Shown here: positions 31,661 to 41,989 of the stretch, piece after piece
How the letters are laid out: every line of letters starts with the position of its first letter
Position numbering within the stretch: the first letter of the stretch is position 1
Source of the DNA: Petaurus breviceps papuanus
Taxonomy: Eukaryota; Chordata; Mammalia; Diprotodontia; Petauridae
Assembly: GCA_028583685.1 (NCBI GenBank)
Contig: JAMXIF010000045.1
Location: 890,034-954,033 of the forward strand
Direction of reading: 5' to 3'
Length of the DNA stretch: 64,000 nt
Notes under the pieces: generated by a model
The model's database searches: none
Seen by the model: the letters and a program-made list of their open reading frames with translations, nothing else
Told to the model about the DNA's origin: nothing
Program-made: the position numbers and the translations under genes

Positions 31661-33265
31661 AAAACTGTGATCTTTCATCGTGGCAGAAGTAGAGTTCAAA
31701 CTCAGACTTGAGAGCCTGCTCTTTCTGAAGTTGAATAAATGATATCTAGATAGTGCTGGTACTTTCGTCCCATTTATTGTTCGGTCTTCATTGAACTAGT
31801 CCATTTGATTACTTTTTTTGGCTAACATGAACCTCTCTGTCCATTCTAGATTTATTTTCTTCCTGTAATAAGTACCAGGATTATATAGCTGGGTCATTAC
31901 TTCTGATTTTGAATTCATGACCAGAAAAAGGCCAAAAGTTACCTATGGAGAAAGAAAATTGACAGTCACTGATGAAATCATAAGAGTTGATGAAATTAAT
32001 TGAGAACAGCTGTTCTTCTACTCCCATGATATGAAGTTTCCAAAAGGACTACTTTTCTTTATCTTGTGGAAGGGAAATTTTTCCCATGTTTATTTTGAGG
32101 GACTATTATGTTCACATCAACACAGGACACTGGGAAGCTTGGTGACTTCAATGAAAAGGTGGGAACATGTAAGGATGGGAAGAAATATATGACAAAGCAT
32201 GGTTTGCACAGTAAAAATCCTATAGATTGGACATAAGTTTCAAACATCTATATAATGAGTCCTTTATTTGAGAAAGAATTTGGCAGGCTCTGGACCTGTC
32301 TAGAACAAAATAAGAATGAAATAATTTATATTTTGACAGACAGATAAAGACTTGTTATTGAGGGTAGGAGTTATCTCTAAGGCAGTTATCTGTAGAGTTA
32401 GAACCTTGACTTATTAAAATTAAGATGAAAAGTGGTTGGGTTTTTTTTTAGAAAGAAATAAAAAGGAATAATGATAAAAGAAAATTATATACCACCAAAA
32501 GAATTTAATCTTGTATTATTTAAAGAAGTAACATAAAATCAACCATGGAAAACAGAAATGACATGTGCATGGATTATAACAGTTTTATCCAAAATTTTAA
32601 CCAATATAAATTAATTGCCAAAACAAGGAAACCAAAAGATCACAGAAAACATCTTAGTCAGTAAACATCTGACTCACATAACAAAAGGAGAGAAAAGGCC
32701 ACCCAAGGCAAAAACAGACTTGAATATAAATTCATTTATATATAAATCATAGATTTAATTTAGATTTATTTTATACATTATATTTGTATATGTAATATAT
32801 TAATATCTATTTTAATATTTAATATAGTAATATACTTATTGAACATATGAATATATTCAATTATTTATATATTTAATTAATATTATTATATATTTAGTTT
32901 CTAGAGATAAACTATATGAATATAAATTCAAAATCTTGTGACAATGGATAATGGATGTTTAGAAGCAGTATCATTTCATAAGAAGGAGAGAAACACTGCA
33001 GAACTTTTTTAAAGAAAGCTTTGCAAGATATTAGACTAAGCCAAATAATTCCAAAGGCATTCAAGACTGAAGATGTAAAGATGATTACAAACAAAATGAA
33101 ATTGGAAAATTCTTTCAAGTTTCATTCTGACAATCAATTTTCCCAGTCAAGGACAAGGGAATCACCCGCACGTTGAATGACAGCATCAAAGGAACAAAAC
33201 CACTTGAAGCAGTAATAGAAATGGCACCAAAGAGAAAAAGAATGGGGAAAAAACTGCAAAAGTGC
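31661..33265. other. AT-rich, unassigned; may hold the 5' part of the RTE remnant
   Basis: No gene recognised. 32720-32900 is almost pure A/T. 33120-33265 may be decayed RTE coding sequence. Confidence 0.45.
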
Positions 33266-33269
33266 ATAG

Positions 33270-34250
33270 AGAAGGGGCATCCTGGAGGCGACAAAATGGT
33301 GAGAGTGCTGAAGAACTGGAATACAAGTTTACTAAAGAAAGAATAATATGAAAGGCTTGGGGGGAAATGTCAGACCTTATAATACTAAAACAAAAGGTGA
33401 CAGTATATTAATAACCACCTAGTTTCATGCATACTCTTCCTTCTGTACAAGATCTTCATAACAGCCATCTATATTGATGTAATGCCCAATAAAGGGCATC
33501 CCTGATGAGGGCATTGGTAGGGAGCAAGCACACTATTATAAGGAATATTTAATAATAGACCACATCTCGACCTCTTCACCATTTTGTTAACTGAAAAATA
33601 CAGCAAATACAAGATCACATGGTACTTATTGTTTGTTCATTATGAAAAAAGTATTTCATTCTATAGAATCAAAGGTTCTTCTATATAGCAAGGTTTTCTC
33701 TTGTTTATATTAAAATCATTAAAGATTTCTTGGAAAATGTAGCAACAGAAATAATCTTGTTCAATGATACTTTGATAATAAATATCAGATGGGGCATAAA
33801 ACAGGCAGATGTACACTTGCAAAAGATGATCATTTGCCATTGTGATGGAGGAGATCAAGCCAGGAATCAAGGCGAATGAGGGATTCCTTGTGGATGGTGA
33901 GGTCCTCCAGGTGCACCTGTTTGTAAATGATGTTCCGATAGCATCAAGTCCCAGAGCACTGCAGGGCCTCCTAGAAGAGATCTGTAATCATTCAAAAGAG
34001 TTTGGTTTATACATCCACATGGGAAAGACCAAGTAGATGCAGATCATCAATTGCCCAGATTTCAATATGTTTTTGGATGGATTTCCATAAGTATATATCT
34101 CTGGGACAGACATAGATGAAGTCATTTCAACCAGAAATTACAAAAGAATCATCTTTAAGGGGCCCACACTTAGTGACTAATGTAGGCTATGCAAAGAAAT
34201 GATAGAAATTGGGCAACACATTACTGTAGGTTTTAGCACCTACTGAATAC
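33270..34250 (+). repeat. RTE-clade LINE reverse-transcriptase remnant
   Basis: Conceptual translation shows, in several frames, motifs in the order expected of RTE/BovB-type reverse transcriptase: GDKMVRVLK (33291 on), a KIFITAIY stretch after 33450, a YLLFVHYEKSI-like block (33622-33658, cf. family 'LyvnFiDyEKAFDS'), and LFVNDVPIASSPRALQGLLE (33917 on, cf. 'FADDIvLia') followed by GLYIHMGKTK. The catalytic ADD is VND here, and stops and frameshifts break the frame, so it is dead. The longest open piece is 33842-34036. Confidence 0.75.
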
Positions 34251-34280
34251 TTAGCAAGTCATGATCTGATAGTGAGTTAT

Positions 34281-34313
34281 ATATACATACATACAGAGAG
34301 AGAGAGAGAGAGA
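34281..34313. repeat. (CATA)/(GA)n microsatellite
   Basis: Short compound microsatellite between the two LINE remnants. Confidence 0.85.
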
Positions 34314-34369
34314 AAGATCTTTCAGAACTCTACCACTAAACTGTTCTAACAATGCATTTTTATAATGGA

Positions 34370-34625
34370 TCAAACTGCTGCCCACAATTACTCAGATGTA
34401 ATGATCTATAAAAACTCAAGAATGATGTTTTTAATAGATGTCAGCATATGATGTGATCATAATCTTCAAGCCAGGTTGTGCAAAATGCTTTCAAAATATA
34501 AAGGACTGGCAGTAAAAATCGAAACCATGTGGAAATTAGATGAGGTGTCTGTGAACCTTGATGTTTTGTCTGCTACTAAAGCTGCGTGGAGGAAGCTTTT
34601 AGTGAGCCTAGAAAAGAAGAAATTA
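34370..34625 (+). repeat. Dong/R4-like LINE C-terminal remnant
   Basis: Translation gives 'NSRMMFLIDVSI' then 'CDHN', followed after 34476 by 'KYKGLAVKIETMWKLDE', close to the C-terminal 'LIDVxxPxDHN…KYxDLxxEIxRMW' block that I associate with Dong/R4-clade elements. It ends where a MAR1-like SINE begins. Clade call by motif memory. Confidence 0.6.
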
Positions 34626-34637
34626 CCTTTTAGAACT

Positions 34638-34877
34638 TGTTATTCAGACATATCAGATGTGTCCAACTCTTTGTGATTCCCATTTGGAGTTTTCTTGGCA
34701 AAGATGCTGGAGTGGTTTACCATTTTTTTCTCTAGCTCATTTTTCAGATGAGGAAATGGGCAAACAGAGTTAAGTGACTTGCACAGGGTCACATAGCTAG
34801 TAAGTATTTGAAGTCAGATCTGAATTCAGGAAGATGAATCTTCCTGTCTTCAGGTCCTGTTCACCATATAACTGCCT
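34638..34877 (-). repeat. MAR1-like CORE-SINE
   Basis: 'tttggagttttcttggcaaa' to 'tcaccatataactgcc' in reverse order. Its right flank (34878-34965) is shared with the right flank of the SINE at 51418-51672. Confidence 0.9.
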
Positions 34878-35095
34878 CATGTGATATATAATAAGTTTTC
34901 ATTTATTAATGCTCAAGATGACACTAAGACTTTTGGTATGCCATGTATGTATGTATGAATATGCATAGGTATGTGTGTATATATATTGGATATGTATATG
35001 TATTGCATGTCTATGTATATATAATAAGCATGTGTATATGCATTGTATCATATATGGATATGTGTATCTTTGCATGTTCATATATAACATAGCTA
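34878..35095. repeat. Shared unknown segment plus TATG-rich microsatellite
   Basis: 34878-34965 (gatatataataagttttcat; 'ggtatgccatgtatgt') aligns with 51672-51745. From about 34940 to 35095 it is TATG/TATA-rich simple sequence. Confidence 0.7.
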
Positions 35096-35645
35096 TAAGC
35101 AATGACAGAAACTTCAGCTTGCAAAAATGCCCAAACAGAGTCTGTCCCAGAATTCCCTAGTTTGTTGGTGTTTTGAACTTGGCATCAAGACTTGGTGAAA
35201 TGAGCATCAGAAGACATTTCCTCTTGAGAGTCACATGGAAGCCCAGCTCTGAGTTGTGGTATTAGAGGACACCCTTCCCTGTGGCACTGTGTCTCCTGCA
35301 TACTAGAACTCTTGTGTGTTGCTGTTACAATATGGCAGGAATCAGAATTGGTGGGTTGGACTGGAGTGTTGGTGAAGAATACTCTCTGAGAATGCCTAGG
35401 TGTTTGCCTCTTTTCCCCACCCATCAAGGAGGTTAGCTCAAAGGCCCTAATTCCCAGCCTAATTTGTGGTATGATTATTGGCAGTTTTACCTTTCTTCCT
35501 ACTAGATTAAGGGAAGAAGAGACAAATGTCTCCCCTATAATGCTAGTCAGAAGAAGACAGTGTTACCCTTGTTTAATTCCTGACTGTACTCCTTCTGTAT
35601 TCTTATATATACCCATCTTTATGATATATTTAGCCATCAAAACCT
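35096..35645. other. Unassigned
   Basis: No gene or named repeat; short open frames on both strands only. Confidence 0.45.
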
Positions 35646-35647
35646 GT

Positions 35648-35899
35648 TTGGTATATGGCACAGTAGATAGAGTGTCAGGCCTGAAATCAAGTAGACTCAT
35701 TTTCCTGAGTTTAAATCTGATCTCAGATCCTTACTAGCTGTGTGACCCTGGGCAAATCACCTAGCCCTGTTTGCCTCTGTTTCCTCAACTGTAAAATGAA
35801 CTGGAGAAGGAAATTGCAAACTGCTTCAGTATCTTTACCAAGAAAATCCCAAATAGGGTCACAAAAAGTCAGACAAGACTTAAATGACCAAACAATAAA
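35648..35899 (+). repeat. MAR1-like CORE-SINE
   Basis: 'atggcacagtagatagagtg', 'gtgtgaccctgggcaaatca', 'aactgtaaaatgaactggag' and tail 'atagggtcacaaaaagtcag'. Confidence 0.93.
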
Positions 35900-35924
35900 T
35901 TAGGAAGAAGTCTTTGACTGATTA

Positions 35925-37235
35925 AAAGATGGGAGACAGCTCTCTTTCAGGGAGAGCCAAGGCTCCAGGAAAGGACTAGAGTTTAAGCCCATTTCAATTT
36001 CCCATAAGCAAGAGATATATATAATCATATCCCTTAGAATAACACATACCTCTTCATATATGACTCTAAACAAATTTTAGAGCTACAGAACCCACAAAGT
36101 GACAGAGAGAAACAAATCTCCCACTGAAGCCAGCCTGGCAGCCTGACAGAAAAGGTCTATCACACCACACTGGGAGCTGCCAAGCCAGGGTGGCCCTGAC
36201 CAGCTGCCCAGACTGGCCAGAGAAGATTCCAGGAGAGTGAATCACCAACAGTTGTGGCAGTTTCCAGACTTCTCAACACATAAATGCCAAAGAGAAAGTA
36301 AAAGATCAGTGGGGAACTCTGTAGGAACTGAGTGATAAAAGAGGTGGTCTCACCCTCCCCCAGGGTGAAAGGTAGAGGAGGTATGGTGGCTGCAGCTGCT
36401 GCCACATGGCTTCCTCTGGAGCTCCTGGCCTGCAGATCGTAGGGAGATCAAGCAACCATTCAGAGGAGAATCACTCTTGCTTTGACCTACTTGAATCTGG
36501 GTCTCTGTTTTGAATGGTGGTTCTGGGATGAGAAACACCATTGTGCCAGAGCTTGTGGGGGCTGTAGAGAGGGCTCCCTCCTCAGACCTCTGACAACATT
36601 TGTGAAAACCCCAGCGATTTGGGACATAGCTCTCTGCACTCTGAAAGCAGAGTTCTACCATGGCAAAGAAGTCAAAAGACAAGTAATTGGCCAGCAAGAT
36701 GAGCAAGCAGAGGTAGCACAATCAGACCATAGAATCATTTTTGGGGGACAAAAAGGATCAAAACACGCAACCAGAAGATGTCAACAAAGGCAAAACTCCC
36801 ACATCAAAAGCTTCCAAGAAAAATGTGAATTGGTTGCAGATCGTGGAGGAGCTCAAGAAGGAGTTTGAAAATCAAGTAAGAGAAGTGAAGGAAAAATTCG
36901 AAAGAGAAATGAGAATGAAGCAAGAAAATCATGGAAAGTGAGTCAACAGCCTGCTAAAGGAGACCCCAAAAAATACTGAAGAAAATAACACCTTAAGAAA
37001 TAGACTAACTCAAATGGCAAAAGAGGCCCAAAAAGCCAATGAGGAGAAGAATGCCTTAAAAAGTCAAATTGCCCAGATGGAAAAAGAATTTCAAAAATTC
37101 ACTGAAGAGAAAATAATTCCTTCAAAATTAGATTAGAGCAAATGGAAGCTAATGACTTTATGAGAAATCAAGATACTATAAAACAGATCCAAACAATTGA
37201 AAAAAATAGAAGGCAATGTGAAATATCGCACTGGA
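35925..37235 (+). repeat. L1 5'UTR and partial ORF1, 3' half missing
   Basis: 35925 to about 36660 resembles a marsupial L1 5'UTR (gccaagccagggtggccctg; 'ttctaccatggcaaagaagt'). ORF1 sequence follows: the frame from 36741 encodes a charged coiled-coil stretch (KKEFENQVREVKEKFEREMR) and stops at 36939-36941. The coiled coil continues after that with frame changes (KEAQKANEEKNALKSQIAQM near 37027) to about 37235. The ORF1 RNA-binding domain, ORF2 and 3'UTR are absent. Normally 5' ends are lost, so keeping only the 5' end implies later deletion or rearrangement. Dead copy. Confidence 0.75.
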
Positions 37236-37271
37236 AGAATTGTACATATAATGTATTCTATCCATTATGCA

Positions 37272-37283
37272 ATATATATATAC

Positions 37284-37329
<46 letters not shown>
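37272..37329. repeat. (TA)n microsatellite
   Basis: TA run close to the point where L1 homology stops; open frames across it are artefacts. Confidence 0.95.
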
Positions 37330-37330
<1 letters not shown>

Positions 37331-37705
37331 ACTTGAAGCAAAAAAAGAACACTGGAAAATCAGGTGTTTCCCTGCCTGTTTCTGAAAACTTGGGGTTTTT
37401 AATATCTTGGAGGAATCTTGGTATTGAATCTCAGTTTCTGAACCTACTGAGAAAAGCAACTTGAAATATCTAACCTGGGGGCTATACTATGGTTGAGTTT
37501 TCCTTAGGAAATTTTGAGTTTTTCCTATTGAAATACAAGCTAAGGGATATGTTTTATCTGGACACTAGAATATCTCATTTCCAAATGGCTTATGCAGCAA
37601 TGACTTGGTTAACTTTCTTGCAGAGATCAGTTACAAATGATGGCTTGTTTTTTGTTGCTTTTTATTAAAACCACTGCTATGAAACACAAAGAGAAAGAAA
37701 TCAAG
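37330..37705. other. Unassigned
   Basis: No gene or repeat recognised. Confidence 0.45.
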
Positions 37706-37706
37706 A

Positions 37707-37842
37707 AGGAAGGAAGGAAGGAAGGAAGGAAGGAAGGAAGGAAGGAAGGAAGGAAGGAAGGAAGGGAGGGAGGGAGGAGGAGAGGGAGGAAAGGAGGGAG
37801 GAAAAGAAGAAGGGAGGGATGAAGGGAGGGACAGAGGGAGGA
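37707..37842. repeat. (GGAA)n/(GGGA)n microsatellite
   Basis: Perfect GGAA run grading into GGGA-rich sequence; produces false open frames on both strands. Confidence 0.95.
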
Positions 37843-37902
37843 AATGTGCACATATACTCTGCACTTCACCATTCACAAAAAGTTGATTCTCCTACTTCTG
37901 AT

Positions 37903-38152
37903 CAGAGGTGCCAAGGTGGCATGATTGATAGAGAATCCTGGACTTGGGGTTATGATTGAGTTTGAATTCTGCTAGTAAGAATCACATACTATCTGTATTA
38001 CTTTGGGCTAGCCTAACATTCCTCATCTGTAAAATGGGGATTATAATAGCACTTACCTTCCAGGGCTATTGTGAGGATCAAATCACTTAAGATTTGTAAA
38101 GCACTTTAGAAACTTCAAAGTTATGTAAGTTCTCGGTAGCTATTATTAAATA
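37903..38152 (+). repeat. MIR3-type SINE, near full length
   Basis: 'ttgatagagaatcctggact', 'cctcatctgtaaaatgggga', 'tgtgaggatcaaatcactta' and 'ggtagctattattaaata', forward. Confidence 0.9.
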
Positions 38153-38334
38153 CAAATGGAATTCATTAATTTTTAGAAAACATAAACAGAATATCTAGAC
38201 AGGGAGAGGTCCCATAATGTAAGGGAGAAGTATTGTGGGAAGAGCAGAATTCCAAGGGATGGCAGCAAGGAGGAAAATGAATTTCTAGGATACTTAACAA
38301 GGAAATATATTTTAAGGTGTTAGTTCATATGTAT

Positions 38335-38575
38335 TGTTGTTGCCATGATTGTTGTGTCCTTTCCAGTCATGTCCAACTCTCCATGACCCCATTTAGGGTT
38401 GTGTTGGCAGAGATACTGGAACATTTTGCCATTTCTTTCTCCAGCTCATTTTACAGATGAAGTAATTGAGGCAAACAGGGTTAAGTTAAGTTGTCCAGGT
38501 CACACAGCTAGTGAGTGTCTGAAGGCAGATTTGAACTCAGGAGGATGAGTCTTCCTGACTCTAGACCTGATGCTC
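38335..38575 (-). repeat. MAR1-like CORE-SINE
   Basis: 'tccagtcatgtccaactctc', 'ccatttctttctccagctca' and 'tgaactcaggaggatgagtc' in reverse order. Confidence 0.92.
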
Positions 38576-38589
38576 ATAGATACATGGAA

Positions 38590-38842
38590 CATGCTGTTCT
38601 TCCAGTCCAAGCCCCACCTAACAACCAGGCTAATATCCCACAGTGTGTGTTCGCTAACTCTCAAATGCACTTAGCAAATAGTTGTGTATTTTTTAGTTAT
38701 TTATGTTTATGTTTTATCATCTCCACTAGATCATGAGCTCCATAAGGGCAGGGACTAAGCCTTATGGGAACATTGTAGCCCTTGCAACACCAACCCAGTT
38801 CTGTAGACACTGGATGCTTAATTAATATTTGTTAATGAATAG
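38590..38842 (+). repeat. L2 LINE 3' end
   Basis: 'ctagatcatgagctccataa', 'gggcagggactaagcc' and 'ggatgcttaattaatatttg' are the forward L2 terminus. Confidence 0.8.
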
Positions 38843-38849
38843 TGTAACT

Positions 38850-40180
38850 TGATCCGATCAGAACGCTATTAAACCACCCAAATGGATGAGAGCCAATTAG
38901 GCAAAGTGGGTGGTCAAGTGAATGTTAAAGGGTATAATTATATAAAGTTGTCTCCTTGACTTCAGCCCCAGGGTGCAATAAAATGTTAATAATCCTTGTT
39001 AAATGGAACACCCAAGGATAATAATAATTAGCTACAAAAATAGCACTGAATTCTTTAAAACAATACCTTTCCCTCTAATGCTGCCAGAAGAGAGTAGCTG
39101 GCAAACTATGTTTTGTGCCCCATCCTAAAAGTAAGGGATCTGGGAAACTCAGGAAGGTGGTAAATTCCAAAGAGGAAAGTCTTCTATGGAAAAGGAATCT
39201 GCAGAAAACAAACAAGCAAAACAGTTCAAAAAGGATTGTAAAGGGGGCGATTTCATTACTACCTTGTTAAATTTAATATAGCTCTTTTACAGACAAACTA
39301 TAAAACAGGAGTTCACCATTTCATAAATAATCTCCCTTTTGTACTTCCTTGTATATTGAAATGTGTTGGACAATGATTGTTAAGTTCATAATAGAAGAGA
39401 AAGTTTTTAAGAAAAGAAAAATCTTTGACCCTGGGAGGTTTCAGAAAATATATTCCTCTGCATTCAGTTTTCAAATCCCCATGTTCAGATACAGTCCTAA
39501 TAAACATCCTTGGGAGCTTGGCAATGTCACTGTAATTTCTACTGAAGATATGAGATGTATCAGCTTAATGATTTACAAAAACATAGTTCATAATCTTTAA
39601 AATAAATATGACTTTTTGTATATGCCCCCAAACAACTACAATTCAATGTAATCTAATTGATTAGGTTTGGAATAACTCAGTTTTTATCAGTGTCCATACA
39701 AGTCAATCTTTAATGTAAAATGGTTTCCAATAGAACAGACAGGAATGAAAACCTCTATTAAATTGCTCCTGCTTCTGCTTTCTCACATTTGCATGCCCCC
39801 AATGCTACAGTACTTTTCTTCCTACAAAGTCATAATAAAAAATAAAAAATAAAACCTAAGGAGATAGACTTGTGAGGGGAAAGGGCAGGGGGAAGATATC
39901 CCTGAGAATACAAAAGCCTAGTAAAGCAACTTAAAATTCATATTGGGGGGATGGAGTAGGTTAAATTTAGTGATGGATGAACTTCAAAAGATTTTGAGTT
40001 CTGGTTCAATTTAGATATTTATTAAAAGCATGTCGAAATTATATAAACCTTGTGAGTTTACATAATTGGGCTGACAAAAATGTATTGAGCAGTTTTTCTT
40101 CACTGCATTCTAATTTTTTTAAAGCCCTTCTTTGTATCCAAGTTGAAATGCTGAGGTTCAGGACAGCATAACCATGTGTT
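38850..40180. other. Unique-looking DNA, possible conserved non-coding element
   Basis: No repeat recognised. 38860-39140 is rich in TAATTA, CCAATTAG and CAATAAAA-type cores and lacks low complexity. 39150-40180 is unassigned. Confidence 0.35.
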
Positions 40181-40195
40181 TAAAATACATGTTTT

Positions 40196-40351
40196 GGGTG
40201 CAGCTAGATGGTACAGTGAATACAGTACCAGCTCTGGAGTCAGGAGGACCTGAATTCAAATCATATCTCAGACACCTGATGTTTAACTAGTTGTGTGACC
40301 TTGGGCAAGTCACTTAAACCCAACAGCTTTGCCTTCCCCCTTAAAAAAAAG
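40196..40351 (+). repeat. Short CORE-SINE with perfect target-site duplication
   Basis: 'cagctagatggtacagtgaa' head, B box 'gaattcaaatcat', 'ttgggcaagtcacttaaacc' and A-rich tail. Identical 15-bp repeats (taaaatacatgtttt) at 40181-40195 and 40352-40366. Confidence 0.95.
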
Positions 40352-40369
40352 TAAAATACATGTTTTCAG

Positions 40370-40574
40370 GAGTTTCACCAAAAAAAAGTCATTGTCTGAA
40401 AGGCTAAAATGGTATTCTACTTTTGGTGTGATTTTTTTTTATGCCATTCAATTTTGCCTGCTCTCCAAGATAATTAACAGGAAGAAGTTGATCGGACCCG
40501 AAATTGTCTTCCAAAGATATCTGGAAACAAAGAAATAAGAAAGTCATCCTAGCATAGCTGGGAGGGAGCAAACC
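40370..40574. other. Unassigned
   Basis: No gene or named repeat. Confidence 0.45.
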
Positions 40575-40765
40575 TGAGAATCAAGAAAATCCAAGGCATA
40601 TATGTGACCATGGACAAGTTATTTTGTTGTCTTTAGTGACTCCAAAGCCCCTCTCTAAGACCAGATAACAAAAGAATAGTCATTCTATAGCAGCAAAGGG
40701 AATTTCCACTGTCAGGGATCGCTACACTGAAGAGATCATAGGTCCAATAACAATAAGCTGGGTTG
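40575..40765 (+). repeat. THER1-like SINE
   Basis: 'gtgaccatggacaagttatt', 'agcccctctctaagaccaga', 'gcaaagggaatttccactgt' and 'agagatcataggtccaataa' follow the long THER1-type tail. Confidence 0.75.
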
Positions 40766-40799
40766 TAAAAACAAATGCTTTCACCCTGCATTTATTTTG

Positions 40800-40917
40800 T
40801 TACAATAGTGATTACCTTCTGGGGTTGTTGTGAGGATCAGATGAGATATTTGCAAAGTACCTTATGAACTTTAAAGAGGTATGTAAAGGCTAGTTATTAT
40901 TATTATTATTATTATTA
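40800..40917 (+). repeat. MIR-type 3' end and (TTA)n
   Basis: 'ttgtgaggatcagatgagat' and 'taaaggctagttattattat' form a MIR 3' end; the TTA run (40894-40917) grew at its tail. Confidence 0.8.
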
Positions 40918-41160
40918 TGTTGTTGTTGCCCAGTCTTTCCAGTCATGTCTGGCTCTTCATGACCCAATTTGGGTTTACTTGGTAGAGATATACTGGAGTG
41001 ATTTGCCATTTCCTTTTCCAGTTCATTTTATAGATGAGGAAATTGAGGCAAACAGGATTAAGTGACTTGCCCAGGGTCACACAGTGTCTGAGGATGGATT
41101 TGAACTCAGAACTTCCTGGCTTCAGGTCCAGTGTTCTATCCACTGCACCATCTAATAATG
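40918..41160 (-). repeat. MAR1-like CORE-SINE
   Basis: 'tccagtcatgtctggctctt' to 'tatccactgcaccatctaat' in reverse order. Confidence 0.93.
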
Positions 41161-41334
41161 CCCAAAAATGAAGGTAGGGATAAATTTTATTTTCCCTACC
41201 TCAGCAGGTAGTGAGGTGTAAGTGATGAACTGAAAACAGGAGACATGGTTCTACCTCAGCTTTACCAAATCTCATCCTAAATCTTTATGGCTGTACACAT
41301 GACTTTCTCATATGTAATATGAGTCCAATAGGAC

Positions 41335-41490
41335 CATAGATCTAGAAACAAAGGGACCTCAGGGGTCATCTAGTCCAACCCTCTCACTTTACCAGTGAGG
41401 AAATAAAGATCCAGGAAGCTTGAGTGATTCACTTGCCCAGTGTCACAAATATAATATTTGAATCAATGTTCTTTACTACTTTCTGTCCCC
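41335..41490 (-). repeat. MIR-type SINE
   Basis: 'gggacctcaggggtcatcta' then 'accagtgaggaaataaagat' and 'gattcacttgcccagtgtca'. Confidence 0.75.
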
Positions 41491-41614
41491 TCAAAAATGA
41501 AGATAAAAAGAAATAATAACTATTAGAACATGGAAATTTTTCTAAGCATAGATTACATACATAATACTCAATTGAATATTCATTTAATTAATTGAATTAA
41601 ATTGAAATAAATTG

Positions 41615-41858
41615 AACTCAACTAAACTGCATTCAATCCAAATACAGGTTGGTTTTCAAAGGTCTCCAAGATCTGGCTACAACTTACCTTTTCAACCCGA
41701 ATTTATATCCCTCCCCTTCACATATTGGAAGTTGAAGTGGACAACTAGCCATACTCCAAACTTTCACTTTTTTACCTTTGCAAAACGTTACCCCAGCTTT
41801 ATGTTTCCTGCAAGACTCAGCCTAGGAACCCCTTCTTGCATAAAATATTCATTGACTG

Positions 41859-41862
<4 letters not shown>
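41615..41862 (+). repeat. L2 LINE 3' fragment
   Basis: 'ctccaagatctggctacaac' and 'tcctgcaagactcagcctag' resemble the end of L2 ORF2; worn. Confidence 0.5.
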
Positions 41863-41897
<35 letters not shown>

Positions 41898-41941
41898 GTC
41901 TGTCTGTCTGTCTGTCTCTCAGACACACAGACACACACACT
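41863..41941. repeat. (TC)n/(TCTG)n/(CA)n microsatellite
   Basis: Compound microsatellite separating two L2 pieces. Confidence 0.95.
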
Positions 41942-41989
41942 TTCTTCTTACTTTTTTGCAGTCTGATTTTCAACTTCATTATTTAACTA

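Noticed and set aside
36482-36868. 128-codon and overlapping minus-strand 123-codon open frames
   Set aside because: Both lie in the L1 5'UTR and ORF1 start; by-products of the repeat.
37627-37876. Ser/Leu/Pro-rich and Lys/Glu-rich open frames
   Set aside because: Translation of the GGAA/GGGA microsatellite on both strands.
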